Assembly (NCBI GenBank): GCA_010094025.1
Contig: ML991815.1
Coordinates: 62,001 to 126,000, forward strand
Length of the DNA: 64,000 bases
DNA from: Viridothelium virens
Lineage: Eukaryota > Ascomycota > Dothideomycetes > Trypetheliales > Trypetheliaceae
Reading direction: 5' to 3'
Translations under genes and position numbers: made by a program
Part shown: piece after piece, positions 48,868-59,380 of the stretch
Numbering within the stretch: the first letter of the stretch is position 1
Layout of the letters: each line of letters starts with the position of its first letter
The notes under the pieces: generated by a model
Told to the model about the DNA's origin: nothing
What the model saw: only the letters and a program-made list of their open reading frames with translations
Database searches by the model: none

Positions 48868-50475
48868 ATGGCAACATTCTCGTCTCTGCTCTGGGCGCTT
48901 TGGGCTTTCTCTGTCCTGGTTGCTTCTCAGACTTTGGCCCCGACGAATGCGTCAGCAGCCCCAAGTAACGAGCTCTCGCTGTCATTGACGCAGGGTGGCG
49001 GGACCCGTTATTTTGGACAGTTAATTCCGCTAACAGATGGGCCCGGTTCGATGCCAGTAAGCTGGGTAAAGTCCTTGTCCATTCAGAAGAGTACTGATTA
49101 GCAACTTCAGTCTGGTAACATAATCGGAACTCTCATAGTGGCTACCGACCCTGCCCAAGACAATTCTATTATTGGGCAGGACATTGCCTATCTCGACTGT
49201 GATCCCGCAAGCTACCCTGGCAACTTGGACGCTCTTCAAATTTTACAGCAGGTTCAAAAGCAGGGAGCCAGCGCAGTAATATTCTATACAACATCGGCAG
49301 CGACCTGCAATTACACCGCAGGCAACTCTCCTCCTCTAAATTCCTTCATCTACGCTATGACGGAACAGGACAAATCGTCATCCTTGTATAATGAGTTGAC
49401 GCAACCCGGGAACAATGGGTTCACGCCACTCACTGGCATCATTGCGCGCGACAATTCCAATGATACCAACAATAATAATCCAGGGAATCAGCCCCTAGGC
49501 CCTTCACCTTCGACTGCAGTCGCCATGATCATTCTTTACAGTATCACTGGTGTCATCACTGCGTTGTTTCTAATCATCATTGTTACTGGTGCCGTTCGTG
49601 CTCATCGCCATCCCGAACGCTACGGGCCTCGCAATACGGCAGGCCGCCCACGGCAAACCAGGGTCAAAGGTCTAGCGAGAGCTATGCTGGAGACGATCCC
49701 CATCGTGAAATTCGGTGAAAGACAACCTGATAAGGATGCTGATATTGAGATAGCACCTGTGGCAGGAGAAGAGACTTCAAGGGATCAGCCGACGCGAACC
49801 GAGGCTACTGCCGGTCAAAGTGGACCCAGAGCAAGTTCTGGCGAGCATGTAAATGTCAATACTAGTCAGGCTACAGAGGAACACCAGCGCAGTGGTGGCG
49901 AGATCTCTGCCGCCGCGGCCCCTCCTGCAAATGCTTCAACAGCACAAGCTAGTGGAGAAGATAAGGAGGGTCTCGGCTGCTCCATATGTACGGAAGACTT
50001 CGAGCGAGGTCAAGACATTCGTGTGCTTCCGTGTGATCACAAATTCCACCCGGCCTGTATTGACCCCTGGTTGCTCAACGTCTCCGGCACATGTCCGCTC
50101 TGCCGTATCGACTTGCGGCCGAGAACGTCACATTCGATGGAGCAAGAGCGTGATGATGCCAGCCAAAGCGGTTCGTTTGCTCCTCCTCTAGCCGAGAACG
50201 AGGAAGGCGAGGGCGCGGCAGGAGGTCGGACGACTCGAAGGATGAGTATGTTGCGGAACGTGTTACATATGCGGACTGCTGAAGAGCGAGCTGCTGCTCT
50301 CCGGGCTATACGAGAAGAGCAGGAGGAAGGGGAGAGACAGGAAGCTTCGGAGAGCAATGACGCGGCTCGAAGACGAAACCGTCTGACTACACGACTCCAA
50401 GACGTCTTTCGAGTGAGAACCCGGAGAAATGCTAATGTAGCACCGGAAGAATCGAGCTCATCTATTAGAACATAG
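48868..50475 (+). CDS. PA-TM-RING-type membrane RING-H2 protein
   Basis: A 517-residue membrane RING protein of the kind that sits in the secretory or endolysosomal system and ubiquitinates membrane cargo (compare RNF13-like proteins). Exons are 48868-49056 and 49111-50475 (54-bp intron). It starts with a signal peptide (MATFSSLLWALWAFSVLVASQ) and a lumenal segment, residues 22-210, resembling a protease-associated domain (IIGQDIAYLDCDPASYPGNLDALQILQQVQKQGASAVIFYTTS) with several N-glycosylation sequons. One membrane helix follows (AVAMIILYSITGVITALFLII). The cytosolic part has a RING-H2 finger near residue 370: CSICTEDFERGQDIRVLPCDHKFHPACIDPWLLNVSGTCPLCR, with all C3H2C3 ligands. The rest is disordered with charged repeats (EERAAALRAIREEQEEGERQE). 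The exact orthologue is not assigned. Confidence 0.9.
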
Positions 50476-51215
50476 GTCGCTGCCGATGCAGGAGCAGTGT
50501 CCAGGTTGGAATAGGTCTGTTTGGGAAGCATACACGTGGCGTCTGTGGCTACTAGCATAGGGGAGGTGGCGTCCTGATTTATGGAGTGGGCTGATGGATT
50601 TGGACGGATATTTTTATCTTCAAAGTTGTGAATATTGAGTCACGTGTATGATACGAGACGAGAACATGGCAAACGGGCATGATGATTCACAAGGCAGTTG
50701 CGACAGGACATGAGTTAGGAGAGCAGGAATACAAATCTATCTCAATTGACTTGAAATACGGCCAAGGGTTAATTCCCACGCCACGGCTACTATACTCATA
50801 TAGTCGCTCTAAAAATACAGCGAGAGAAAGAAAATGATTAGGACCATGTACAGAGTAGACTCACAACTTGTGAAGTCTCGGTTTAACGTCCAGAAGTGAG
50901 ATAGCCGCAGTCAGGCCCCATGTGGCGTAAGTACTTTCTATTGTGGCTTGATAGTTGTGCGTCGGAGGTCCGCGCCGCGCGATTGAAGCTTTCTGAATGT
51001 CCTCGGTGTCCGTATCCACGTTCTTTGACGGATGCGCTCGCCAATGAATGATTGCTACGAGGTAGCTCCATATTACTTCTTGCGTGATTCAAGCTCCATG
51101 TAACGCACATGTTGTCTGACCCAGCAACACCTCATCTGATGCTTCCTCGACAAGCTGCCTCGATTTCTCTATAGCTGGAGCGGTCTCATCCCTTTGAAGA
51201 CTTGTTCCTACAACC
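50476..51215. other. Intergenic region upstream of arp5
   Basis: About 740 bases. No supported gene; the minus-strand frame 50037-50558 is a shadow of the RING gene's 3' end. Confidence 0.45.
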
Positions 51216-53631
51216 ATGGGCAATCCTGGCGCCGAGTCTCGAGAGCACTCTCAAGGGCAATCTCCTCGACCTGGACCGGCCAAAATCTGGAGTGTCAGCG
51301 AGCCTCCATTTGCTGGCTTTCAGTCAGTTGACACGGAAGGCTACAAACGAAGCACTCCAGAGACGACTATCGTGATTGATAATGGTACTGGCGCCTGAAC
51401 CTCTGCAGTCTGCTTCAACATTTGCTCACTTGCTCACTAGGTTCATCTACCGTACGCGCTGGTTGGTCCTTCGACAAAGCCCCTCGGGTCTCATTACCAC
51501 CCTTGATGGCACGTTATCGAGACCGCAAGCTTAATCGCACCTTTGCCTTTATGGGATCAGACGTCTACTCAGATGGCACAGCACGAGGCCAAGCGAAAAA
51601 CGTATATGATCCTGGGACGAACGTTGTCAACAATTGGGATGTAATGGAAGGCGTTCTGGACTACATTTTTGTCAAGCTTGGAATTGAAGGGGGCACTGGT
51701 AGTGTCGAAAGGCCAATTCTGATGACTGAGCCAGTCGCAAATCTAGGCTATTCGAGGAAAAGTGAGTTGGCGAAGTTCGCCTGGGTACTAGCTTGGACTA
51801 ACTTGTGGTTGTTTTCCAGCAATGACCGAGATTCTCTTCGAGTGCTACGGTGCACCTTCAGTCGCCTATGGAATCGACTCACTCTTCTCCTACAGATACA
51901 ATGGTGGCAAAACAGGCCTGGTTGTTTCGTCTTCATACACGTCGACGCACCTTATCCCCGTTATCGATTCAAATGCCTTGCTTTCGCACGCTACACGACT
52001 GAGTTGGGGCCGTTACCAAGGCGCTGAATATCTTCTCAAACTTTTGCGACTCAAATACCCAGGCTTCCCAGGCAAAATCAGCGAGCCTCAGGCCGATGAT
52101 TTGGTGCGAGAGCACTGTTACATTTCGCAAGACTACCAACAAGAGCTAGACAGCTATTTGGATTGGGAGGGCTTGGAGGAGAGGGATCATATTATACAAC
52201 ATCCATTCACCGAACAGATTATTCCGCAAAAGAGTGAAGAAGAGCTTGCAAGGCAAGCCGAGAAACGAAAGGAAAGTGGAAGACGGCTTCAGGAGCAGGC
52301 TGCAAAGATGCGGTTAGAGAAGCTCATTCGGAGAGAGCAAGAACTGGAGTACTACAAGAATCTCCAGTCGCGCATCTCGGAGACTACCAAAAAGGAAGCA
52401 AAACGGCTATTGGAAGTGGACGATTTTGATGATGAAAGTCAATTGGAGAAAAAGATTCGCGATATGGAGAAGTCCATACGAAAAGCGCGAAATAAGGATC
52501 TTGGAGAGGATCAGGAGGAGACAGTAGAGCCAACATTCCCATTACTGGAGGTCCCCGACGATCAGCTGGATGAGGAAGGTCTCAAGCAGAAACGACAGCA
52601 GCGATTATTGAAGTCTAATCATGACGCTCGTGCGCGTGCAAAAGCAGAAAAGGAGAGAGAAAAGGCCAGGGTGGCAGAAGAAGAACGGCTAGACGCTGAG
52701 CGGAGGGAGAATGATCTGACAGGATGGGTTGCAGAGCGTAGGGCTGCTCGTCAAGCGCTAGTTCAGAAGATGCGCGAGCGCGAAAGACTTAAAGCAGATC
52801 TGGGAAACCGAAAATCGCTGGCTAGCCAAATGCGCATGAAGAGTATCGCCAACCTTGCCTCTGACAGTCCGAGCAGAAAACGAAGGAGAGGAGGCGACGA
52901 AGATACATTCGGTGCTGACGATGCCGATTGGGGCGTTTATCGCACGATCGCGACGGGGGATCAGAGCGATGACGATGAGGAAGAAGATCTAGGCACAGCC
53001 TTGAAGAACATCGAAGCACAACTGCTAAAACATGATCCGACGTTTACGGAAGACAGTACTCGCGAGGCTCAAACGGACTGGTCCAAAAGCTTGGTTCATG
53101 CTTTTCGCTATGGTCCCTGGCCTTACGATCCAGAATCGCAGCGACAGGCTCACCAAGTCCATCTGAATGTTGAGCGCATTCGCGTTCCAGAAGTCGTCTT
53201 TCAACCAGCCATTGCCGGACTCGATCAAGCCGGTATTGTAGAGATAGCTGCCGATATCATTACTCAGCGGGTTTCTGACTCGCCTCAGAAAGGTGATCTC
53301 CTGAAGGACATCTTCCTTACTGGCGGAAACACATTGTTTCAAGGATTTGAAGAAAGGCTTCGGAACGAGCTACGTGCAGTTCTACCGGCTAATGCCCCCC
53401 TTACTGTTCGCCAGGCTCGAGATCCCATTCTGGATGCTTGGAAAGGTGCTGCAAGGTGGTCAGCCGAGCAAGAATCCAAACGGGCGTTTGTGAGCCGCGC
53501 AGAATACATGGAAAAGGGTGGCGAATACATGAAGGTAAGTCACGGACAGGTTGTTTCGCCTTTTTGACGATGAAACGAAACACTGATGTGGATTGTTGTA
53601 GGATCACGCGTGTGGAAACTCGAGTGCATGA
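51216..53631 (+). CDS. arp5: Actin-related protein 5 of the INO80 complex
   Basis: Arp5 is a nuclear actin-related protein that, with Ies6, couples ATP hydrolysis to nucleosome movement in INO80. Exons are 51216-51384, 51441-51761, 51820-53534 and 53602-53631 (introns 56, 58 and 67 bp), 744 residues. The split actin fold is visible. The first phosphate loop is TTIVIDNGSSTVRAGWSFD; then come RPILMTEPVANLGYSRK, TEILFECYGAPSVAYGIDSLFSY and GLVVSSSYTSTHLIPVID, and late in the protein KDIFLTGGNTLFQGFEERLRNEL. Between the actin parts lies a large insertion (about residues 270-560), highly charged and coiled-coil-like (EELARQAEKRKESGRRLQEQAAKMR), as typical for Arp5. It contains a basic RKRRRGG patch that may be nuclear targeting. 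The 30-nt last exon supplies DHACGNSSA. Confidence 0.95.
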
Positions 53632-54904
53632 AGGCAACAATTTTTATTCTTAGTGACGACACATGGACAGCCTCGGAAAACTTATGTAAAGTCAGAGCCG
53701 CGGAGTTCGGACGGGGCCGACACTTGAGGCTAGTTTGCCTGATTCCTTCTACCGGATTATGCATATTTTTGAGTAAGTAGGAGGCATGAAATTCGGTAGC
53801 TCTCGGCTCCACCGTGGACTTTCGAGATCCTTGGGTCCGGCCCCGTCGGAATCCATTCCAAACCAAAATAGATGCAAGATCTCTTGGGAAGAACATGCTC
53901 TGGTGGACTGGTTCTGTCGGTGGAGTTAGGACTGCTTCATCTGCGCCACAATTATGCCTTGAGCAACGTCAGGGCGGCTGCTGAGGCAACGCCTTTCCTC
54001 ATTATTCATGTTGTTGACGGGGATGGTCTATGTACGATACTCGGGATAATCGACGAAACTCGGACATGAGAGAGTGCTGAGTCCTAAGAACCTAGTTCAA
54101 ATTGTAAGAATATTGAGATATCCTTCTTGATGGTCAGTGGCAACTGTACATCAGGCAACTTATGCGATAGTGCTGAGTATCGTACTGTACTGTGGCTGAC
54201 TTGTCGATACCCACTGCGATGAGAAGGCGGACTTGGCTTGCTCATGGCGTTGGCAGAGGTTGGAGGCTCACGCTAGACGACAAAAAAAGAAAAGCGTCCA
54301 GGTCATCCGATCTGAAACATAGAAGGGTTCGTAACGCTAGCGTGGACGATTCTCACTCGTAGATTCCATCTCACTGCCAACAGCTGCAGTTTCATCATTG
54401 TCGTAGGGCCCTCTTTTGTGAAGTTCCCTCGGCCCAGTCTGACTCGTCGCTATCTTTACACGTTGATGATTTGCCGTCGCTTACCTGCACGACATCAATC
54501 TTCCCCGCTGGTATCACGGGTTTTCCGGTCCAGGTCTTCTTGTAGACATGGTTTCATCTGCGTTGCTGCAGTCTGGTGAGTCTTGGGCACGGTGACACGA
54601 TGGCACTTCAATATTTCGGCATCCCAGTGGATCCAATCCTGTGGGCGATCCGCGTTGCGCCTCAAGAAGAGTCGACGTTGGGGAATAACACGAGATTCGT
54701 TGCTCTGCAACGTAGGCAATTTCTCTCACGTCTGTCCTTTTTGTTGTCTTTGAGGCACAGTCGTTGGTATCTTGTTTTTACTTTAGCAAGAGCCGTCCAT
54801 TCTTTTGTCTATTCTCGTATCGGTTCAAACACTTATCCCCATGACACTGTACATCATTTAATGCTCCGCGACAATCAATCGGTCCACCCGAAAAGCAATC
54901 TAAT
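53632..54904. other. Intergenic region
   Basis: About 1.3 kb between two plus-strand genes. Several short frames on both strands overlap between 54495 and 54935. None is recognised. It probably holds the arp5 3' UTR and the next promoter. Confidence 0.45.
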
Positions 54905-57016
54905 ATGGTCGTCCATTCGAAGAACTTTCGACTGAAGATCAATAAAAGGTCTGCGACTGAACTGGGTGATGACGGTATATCAGGGCCCAGATTACTTGCA
55001 AGTAATGCGAGACCAAGAGAAGATTTGCGATTTATCGAACGTCAAAGTCAAGATAATCTGCGGAATAACGCCAAATCGACGAGTTCAGCCCAACGCCATC
55101 GACCTAAACTGGGTAATGCTAAGACATCTGCCGGTCAGGTGAAAATCTACTATTTACCTCCCTCACAAGATGCACCTATAGGTGTTGCGCTTGGAAGTCC
55201 GAATCAGCGGAAGTCATTCGAACCAAGTCGAGATCCACCAATACCCATTCGGATACGACCTAGTGAGGAAGCTCTGCGTTCTTTTACGAGGTCAGAGTCA
55301 GTGCCAGATCTTAGGTCACGTCCTAGCAAATGGAAAAGTTTTGGCAGCTTTTTCGGCAAGAGATCAACAAGTCCAGCGATCCGGCCAAGAGAGGATGAAG
55401 ACGTTCTTGTCATCACAGGACCGATTATAGATCCGGTTCCACCGCCCAGGTTTCCAAGCGGATCTACTAAACCCTCTTCAACAAGCTCACCCGCGAATCA
55501 ACCCCCAGAAGTAGGATATGCGGTACCTGCAACGAGGAAAAGGCCCACCCTGGCCAGAGGAACTTCGTCTTCGATTGCAGCTCCGCAGCAAGTCCAAGCA
55601 TCTGACCAGGAGCATGTTGATCGATTCTTGCCAGGCTTGCCTGGTTCTGTTCAAACTGCTACGGCGGATCTCATCGCTATGTCAAAAAAATTGGAACGAG
55701 AAAGAAGGGAAGAAGAGGAGAGAACAGAGGAGAAGGACGAGAGTGGGAGCTCGGACAGGAAGGACTCATTGATTCAGACTCCATCCGACACTGATGAACC
55801 GAGTCCATTGCCACCGCCCAAGGACGAAGGGTACCGAGCAAGGAAACCGAGCAAACCATGGAATATGCCCAAATACATTCATGACGAGAACCAGGACACG
55901 ATGAAAGAAGTTGTGGTGCAAGAGATGGTAGACCCTGAGGAGGTAGTAGCAATAGTAGTTCCGTCAAACACCGTGGAAAATCACGAGCAAAAAGAAACAT
56001 TGGACGACGCAAAGACTGAAAATGGCATCGAAGATAGTGAAAGTCTGCTAGAAATTGAGGCTTTGGCGGACGGCGAGGCCTACGAAACGCAGGAAGACTC
56101 AAAAGAGGCCAAGAGAGGGCCATGGATCGATGTCGTCATACCAAGGTCAGAAATGGAACGCTATTCCATCATGTTCGGAAGTGTCCTCAAGCGGGATGGG
56201 GAGCAAGATCTGCCACAAGGCTTACCCCAGAGCTTACTCGAACGAAGACAAGCTCACCTGAGCAAACTCTACGCCGTCCCTGAATCGACTCCCAAAGCCA
56301 AAGAACCCGACGCCAAAGGCGACATCATTCCTCAATCCGGTGACGATGCTAAAGATCCTTCCCCTTCGCTCTTCCCCCTCCCGCTCCGGCCCACAAAATC
56401 CACCACCAAACCCCGTCCCAAACCGAGCCCTCTCGTCCGTTCTCACACCTCCCCAACATCCCATTTCTCCCCCGTCACCGGCACCTTCCTCAGCACTACC
56501 CCCAGCCCCGCTCCCTCCGCGCTCTCCCCCCGCTCCTGGAGCGACGACAACATCCTCCTCGCGACCCCCGCCTCGCGCCGCAGCAGCTCCTCCGCCGACT
56601 CCTCCACCGACTCCTCCTTCTCCCCCGGCCTTCCCTTCCCAGCGAACCCCAAGTCCGCGCGTCCAGCCATAGGATCGACGCAGCGGATGGGAGCGAAGTC
56701 CGGGGGCCCGGCAGAGCCAGAGTGGGAGATGCTGACGACCCCGGCGCTGAGCAAGACGCCTGCTGCCCTTCAGGCTTCTACGTCGGCACCGGGTGAGGCG
56801 CCGAAGCCAAAAGTCCGGATTGGGCTGCCGGCGAGTGTGCGCCCGGTCAGGTCGGGCGTGTATGTGGCGAAGAAGGCGGAAGTGGGGAATGCGCGCGAGG
56901 TGTCGTTTTCGCGGGCGCCGGTGGTGGCGAATCCGCGATCTGGGGAGGTGAGGTTGGTGGATGCGAAGGGGAGGGAGAGTGAGGTGGGACGGGAGGAGGG
57001 GCTGAGGGATGCTTGA
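54905..57016 (+). CDS. Large disordered hypothetical protein (703 aa)
   Basis: A single-exon frame of 703 residues. No catalytic domain is recognised. Most of it is low complexity: Pro/Ser/Arg-rich N-terminus, Glu/Asp-rich centre (about residues 255-400), and a Ser/Pro/Thr-rich end. Islands that look conserved and folded are MVVHSKNFRLKINKRSATELG at the start, SRPSKWKSFGSFFGKR near residue 140 and GPWIDVVIPRSEMERYSIMFGSVL near residue 403. The last island has the look of a short interaction motif shared among filamentous ascomycetes, but I cannot name a partner. Many SP/TP sites suggest phosphorylation. Wobble bases are C-rich at 56330-56650 and G-rich after about 56680. The start is the first ATG in the long frame. 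Confidence 0.8.
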   Translation: MVVHSKNFRLKINKRSATELGDDGISGPRLLASNARPREDLRFIERQSQDNLRNNAKSTSSAQRHRPKLGNAKTSAGQVKIYYLPPSQDAPIGVALGSPNQRKSFEPSRDPPIPIRIRPSEEALRSFTRSESVPDLRSRPSKWKSFGSFFGKRSTSPAIRPREDEDVLVITGPIIDPVPPPRFPSGSTKPSSTSSPANQPPEVGYAVPATRKRPTLARGTSSSIAAPQQVQASDQEHVDRFLPGLPGSVQTATADLIAMSKKLERERREEEERTEEKDESGSSDRKDSLIQTPSDTDEPSPLPPPKDEGYRARKPSKPWNMPKYIHDENQDTMKEVVVQEMVDPEEVVAIVVPSNTVENHEQKETLDDAKTENGIEDSESLLEIEALADGEAYETQEDSKEAKRGPWIDVVIPRSEMERYSIMFGSVLKRDGEQDLPQGLPQSLLERRQAHLSKLYAVPESTPKAKEPDAKGDIIPQSGDDAKDPSPSLFPLPLRPTKSTTKPRPKPSPLVRSHTSPTSHFSPVTGTFLSTTPSPAPSALSPRSWSDDNILLATPASRRSSSSADSSTDSSFSPGLPFPANPKSARPAIGSTQRMGAKSGGPAEPEWEMLTTPALSKTPAALQASTSAPGEAPKPKVRIGLPASVRPVRSGVYVAKKAEVGNAREVSFSRAPVVANPRSGEVRLVDAKGRESEVGREEGLRDA

Positions 57017-57592
57017 ATGGGGATGGGGAAGGTTTGATGCGTCTGGGCTGGATGTGTTTTCGTTCGTTGCCGTAGCCATTTTTGGATGAGGATTGGGGTT
57101 CTGCTGGAGTCTGGGGCGGGGGTTTTATTTTTGATGGCGGGTTTGACAGAGGGCTCTTAGATAGCCTCTCAGAACCGCATTGGGGCAACTGCATTCTCAT
57201 AGTTGCGAGGACTATGGTACTATTCAGGATGTTTCTTGTCAAAGATAGCAAGTCAATAAATGATAATTCATTCGCAACGTTGATTTGAACACCTTAATCT
57301 GGCAATTCTGCAGACAGTTGTGAATGCGAAAACTCAAAGACATGAAATAGTCCAACTGATACTAAAGGTTGCGTACCTACCTCCACATTTATAAGGTCTT
57401 CCTAATTTTTTCTTTTGATCTCAGACAGTCTGATGATGCCGTAAGAAATTTTAAAGCCAGGATTAGTCCCTTGAGCCTTGCATCCACTGACGAGATCTCT
57501 CATTGCAGCCCAGTGGATGTATCGTTCTGCTGGGATAAATCTATCAAAGAGAGCTCTATAGATCGTGATGGGAAGGCGTAAGATAAGATACA
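57017..57592. other. Intergenic region upstream of tRNA
   Basis: About 580 bases between the 703-residue gene and the tRNA. No gene is supported. Confidence 0.5.
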
Positions 57593-57682
57593 GCCCTTAT
57601 GGTTCAGCGGTAGAATACGTCACTAGTAAGTCAAATACAGACTGTCATGACGGGGTCCCTGGTTCGACTCCAGGTGAGGGCA
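57593..57682 (+). tRNA. tRNA-Thr (anticodon AGT) with 18-nt intron
   Basis: A full cloverleaf can be folded. The acceptor stem pairs GCCCTTA (57593-57599) with TGAGGGC (57675-57681), and the discriminator base is A at 57682. The D stem is GTTC/GAAT, the anticodon stem CGTCA/TGACG, and the T stem CCTGG/CCAGG with loop TTCGACT. The anticodon loop begins CTAGTA, giving anticodon AGT at 57625-57627. An 18-nt intron (57629-57646) interrupts between positions 37 and 38, the standard place for eukaryotic tRNA introns. Thr identity follows from the anticodon. A and B boxes are present, and a T run follows downstream. Confidence 0.92.
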
Positions 57683-57705
57683 CATGAACTTCACAACAGA
57701 TCTGC

Positions 57706-57719
57706 TTTTTTTTTTTTTT
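57706..57719 (+). terminator. RNA polymerase III oligo-T terminator
   Basis: An uninterrupted run of 14 T starts 24 bases after the tRNA 3' end. This is a strong Pol III stop for the tRNA-Thr gene. Confidence 0.85.
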
Positions 57720-58588
57720 CTCACACTATATGGGTGCTATCTATAGGTCCAGTTCTCTCAAGACATCCCTTGATATGATATCAAAAGGGATATGTAGTGG
57801 GTAGAGCAGGTGAACTGTAGGTTTTGGAATATATTCAGAATAATTAGGTACCTATGCCAAGGACGCCAAATTTCATTGTAGCGAGCTACTTTGTATGGTA
57901 GGTGCCTTCATATTTTTGATGCTTGAAACAGCGTTCATCTTAGCATGCATTTAGGGCAATCTTGATTTTCAGAACACTTATTCTCGTGGTTTCTCGAAAT
58001 TGAAGCATCTGAAACAACTCTGCTCAATTGAGCATGCTGCACATTCGCCTTGACTACGAAAAGAACCAAAGGCCAAACAGCCACTTATAACATTAAACTA
58101 CCAACGAAGACCTATGCAACGCGTACTGACGCATGGGGTCTAGCTGAGAGTTGCTGCGATCCAGAGATTTATAATGTCTGTCCTTCGAATGCTCTGGTTA
58201 AGACTCCGCTTGTAGAATGCAGGGAAGTTATTACTGCTAGAGATTTGTTCGGAACAGCGATAACTTTCTTTCTGATCACCACAGTTGCCTGGCATTCGCC
58301 CGTTGGACTGATTTTGACCTAAGAGAAGGGCAAGTGAGTCGCAATATTGAGAATCGCCAGACCTTGGACGATGGTAAGCAGCGGAAGTGCATTTCTGGTC
58401 TCCGAGGCCAATGCAAGTGCTGGTTGTAAGAAGTCATTCGATTCCTTGCGCAATGCAGGATTGAGTGAGCGAGCCTAATCAATTTCTTATACAAGTCATG
58501 ATCCAGTAAAAGTGAAAGCGGCTTATTGGTAGTAAAAAAGTTGTCTTAATAGATATTTACTTTTAGGTAGAATATATTTCATTCGCGC
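57720..58588. other. Intergenic region
   Basis: About 870 bases, moderately AT-rich. The frame 58050-58322 (+) is short and unrecognised. No feature is supported. Confidence 0.45.
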
Positions 58589-59380
58589 TCAGAACGTAAA
58601 TTGAGGGATATTGATGGTGCTCACTGTCCAAGTCTTTCCTCCGTCGCTGGTTGACATAGAGCCAGTAACGCCTGAGCTCTTTGAGAGAGTGCTACTGTAT
58701 CCCGCGTCCGCTACATCCAAGGTGATCTTGGTGTTGATCCATGAGTGAGCGGGGACGGTACCGCAATTATCTGCGGCGCACTCTACAGCGCTTCCCCAGC
58801 CCTGAGCATGCCCATCGCTGGTGGAGAGCGTCGAGACCTGGTTGCCGTTAACTAGCACGTACTGCGTGTAGTTTCCGGTAGAATCGTTGTAAACATCTGT
58901 ACGTAATCTATCAGTCTCGCGTTTGTGAAAAGCTAGGTCAAGTGCCTGGATAGCTTACAGTGCATCGTCACTTGGTCGTTAGCATTGGCGGTGGAGCCAG
59001 GGGCTTGGATAGGCACTTGCGAGGTGGCTATGAGGACACCAATTAGCGTCGTTGCTGCTGCAGCGATACATAGATCTGTGGGACGAACGTGAAGTCTCTT
59101 TGAGCGTGTAGGCAAAGATGTTCCAGTTACTTTGTTGATAATTGTCGGCGATGGACTGGATTAAGTCGCCATTTGAGGTGCCCATCCCAACCCAGAGGGA
59201 GGTATCTGCACCGCTACTACCACCGCTGGGGGCTTTGGGCAGGACAAGAGTTGACGTTGCCTCGCGGATCCAAGAGTTAGACGCAACAGGACCGGTACTG
59301 AAGGATGGACCAAAGGCAGCTTCGACTGAGCCAAAGGCAACAGCGGCGAGAACGGAGATTAGTTGACCTGAGGAAGGCAT
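58589..59380 (-). CDS. Small secreted protein, possibly Con A-like fold
   Basis: A 222-residue putative secreted protein read from three minus-strand exons: 59380-59089, 59027-58959 and 58896-58589 (introns 61 and 62 bp). The first 22 residues form a signal peptide (MPSSGQLISVLAAVAFGSVEAA). The mature part looks beta-rich: SNSWIREATSTLVLP, TSLWVGMGTSNGDLIQSIADNY, QQSNWNIFAYTL, NANDQVTMHYVYNDSTGNYTQYVLVNGNQ, HSWINTKITLDVADAGY and a closing GKTWTVSTINIPQFTF. Two cysteines lie close together (VECAADNCG). The pattern recalls fungal eqolisin/concanavalin A-like secreted proteins, but I cannot place the catalytic Gln and Glu with confidence, so enzymatic function is not claimed. Splice joins keep frame, and branch-like CTAAT precedes the first acceptor. 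Confidence 0.75.

Noticed and set aside
56234-57079. 281-codon antisense frame over the 703-residue gene
   Set aside because: Shadow frame produced by the wobble bias; Gly/Arg-rich with no domain.
57593-57682. tRNA-Asp reading (GTC near the intron end)
   Set aside because: GTC would place the anticodon at the wrong position of the loop; only AGT gives a standard 7-base loop with the intron after position 37.
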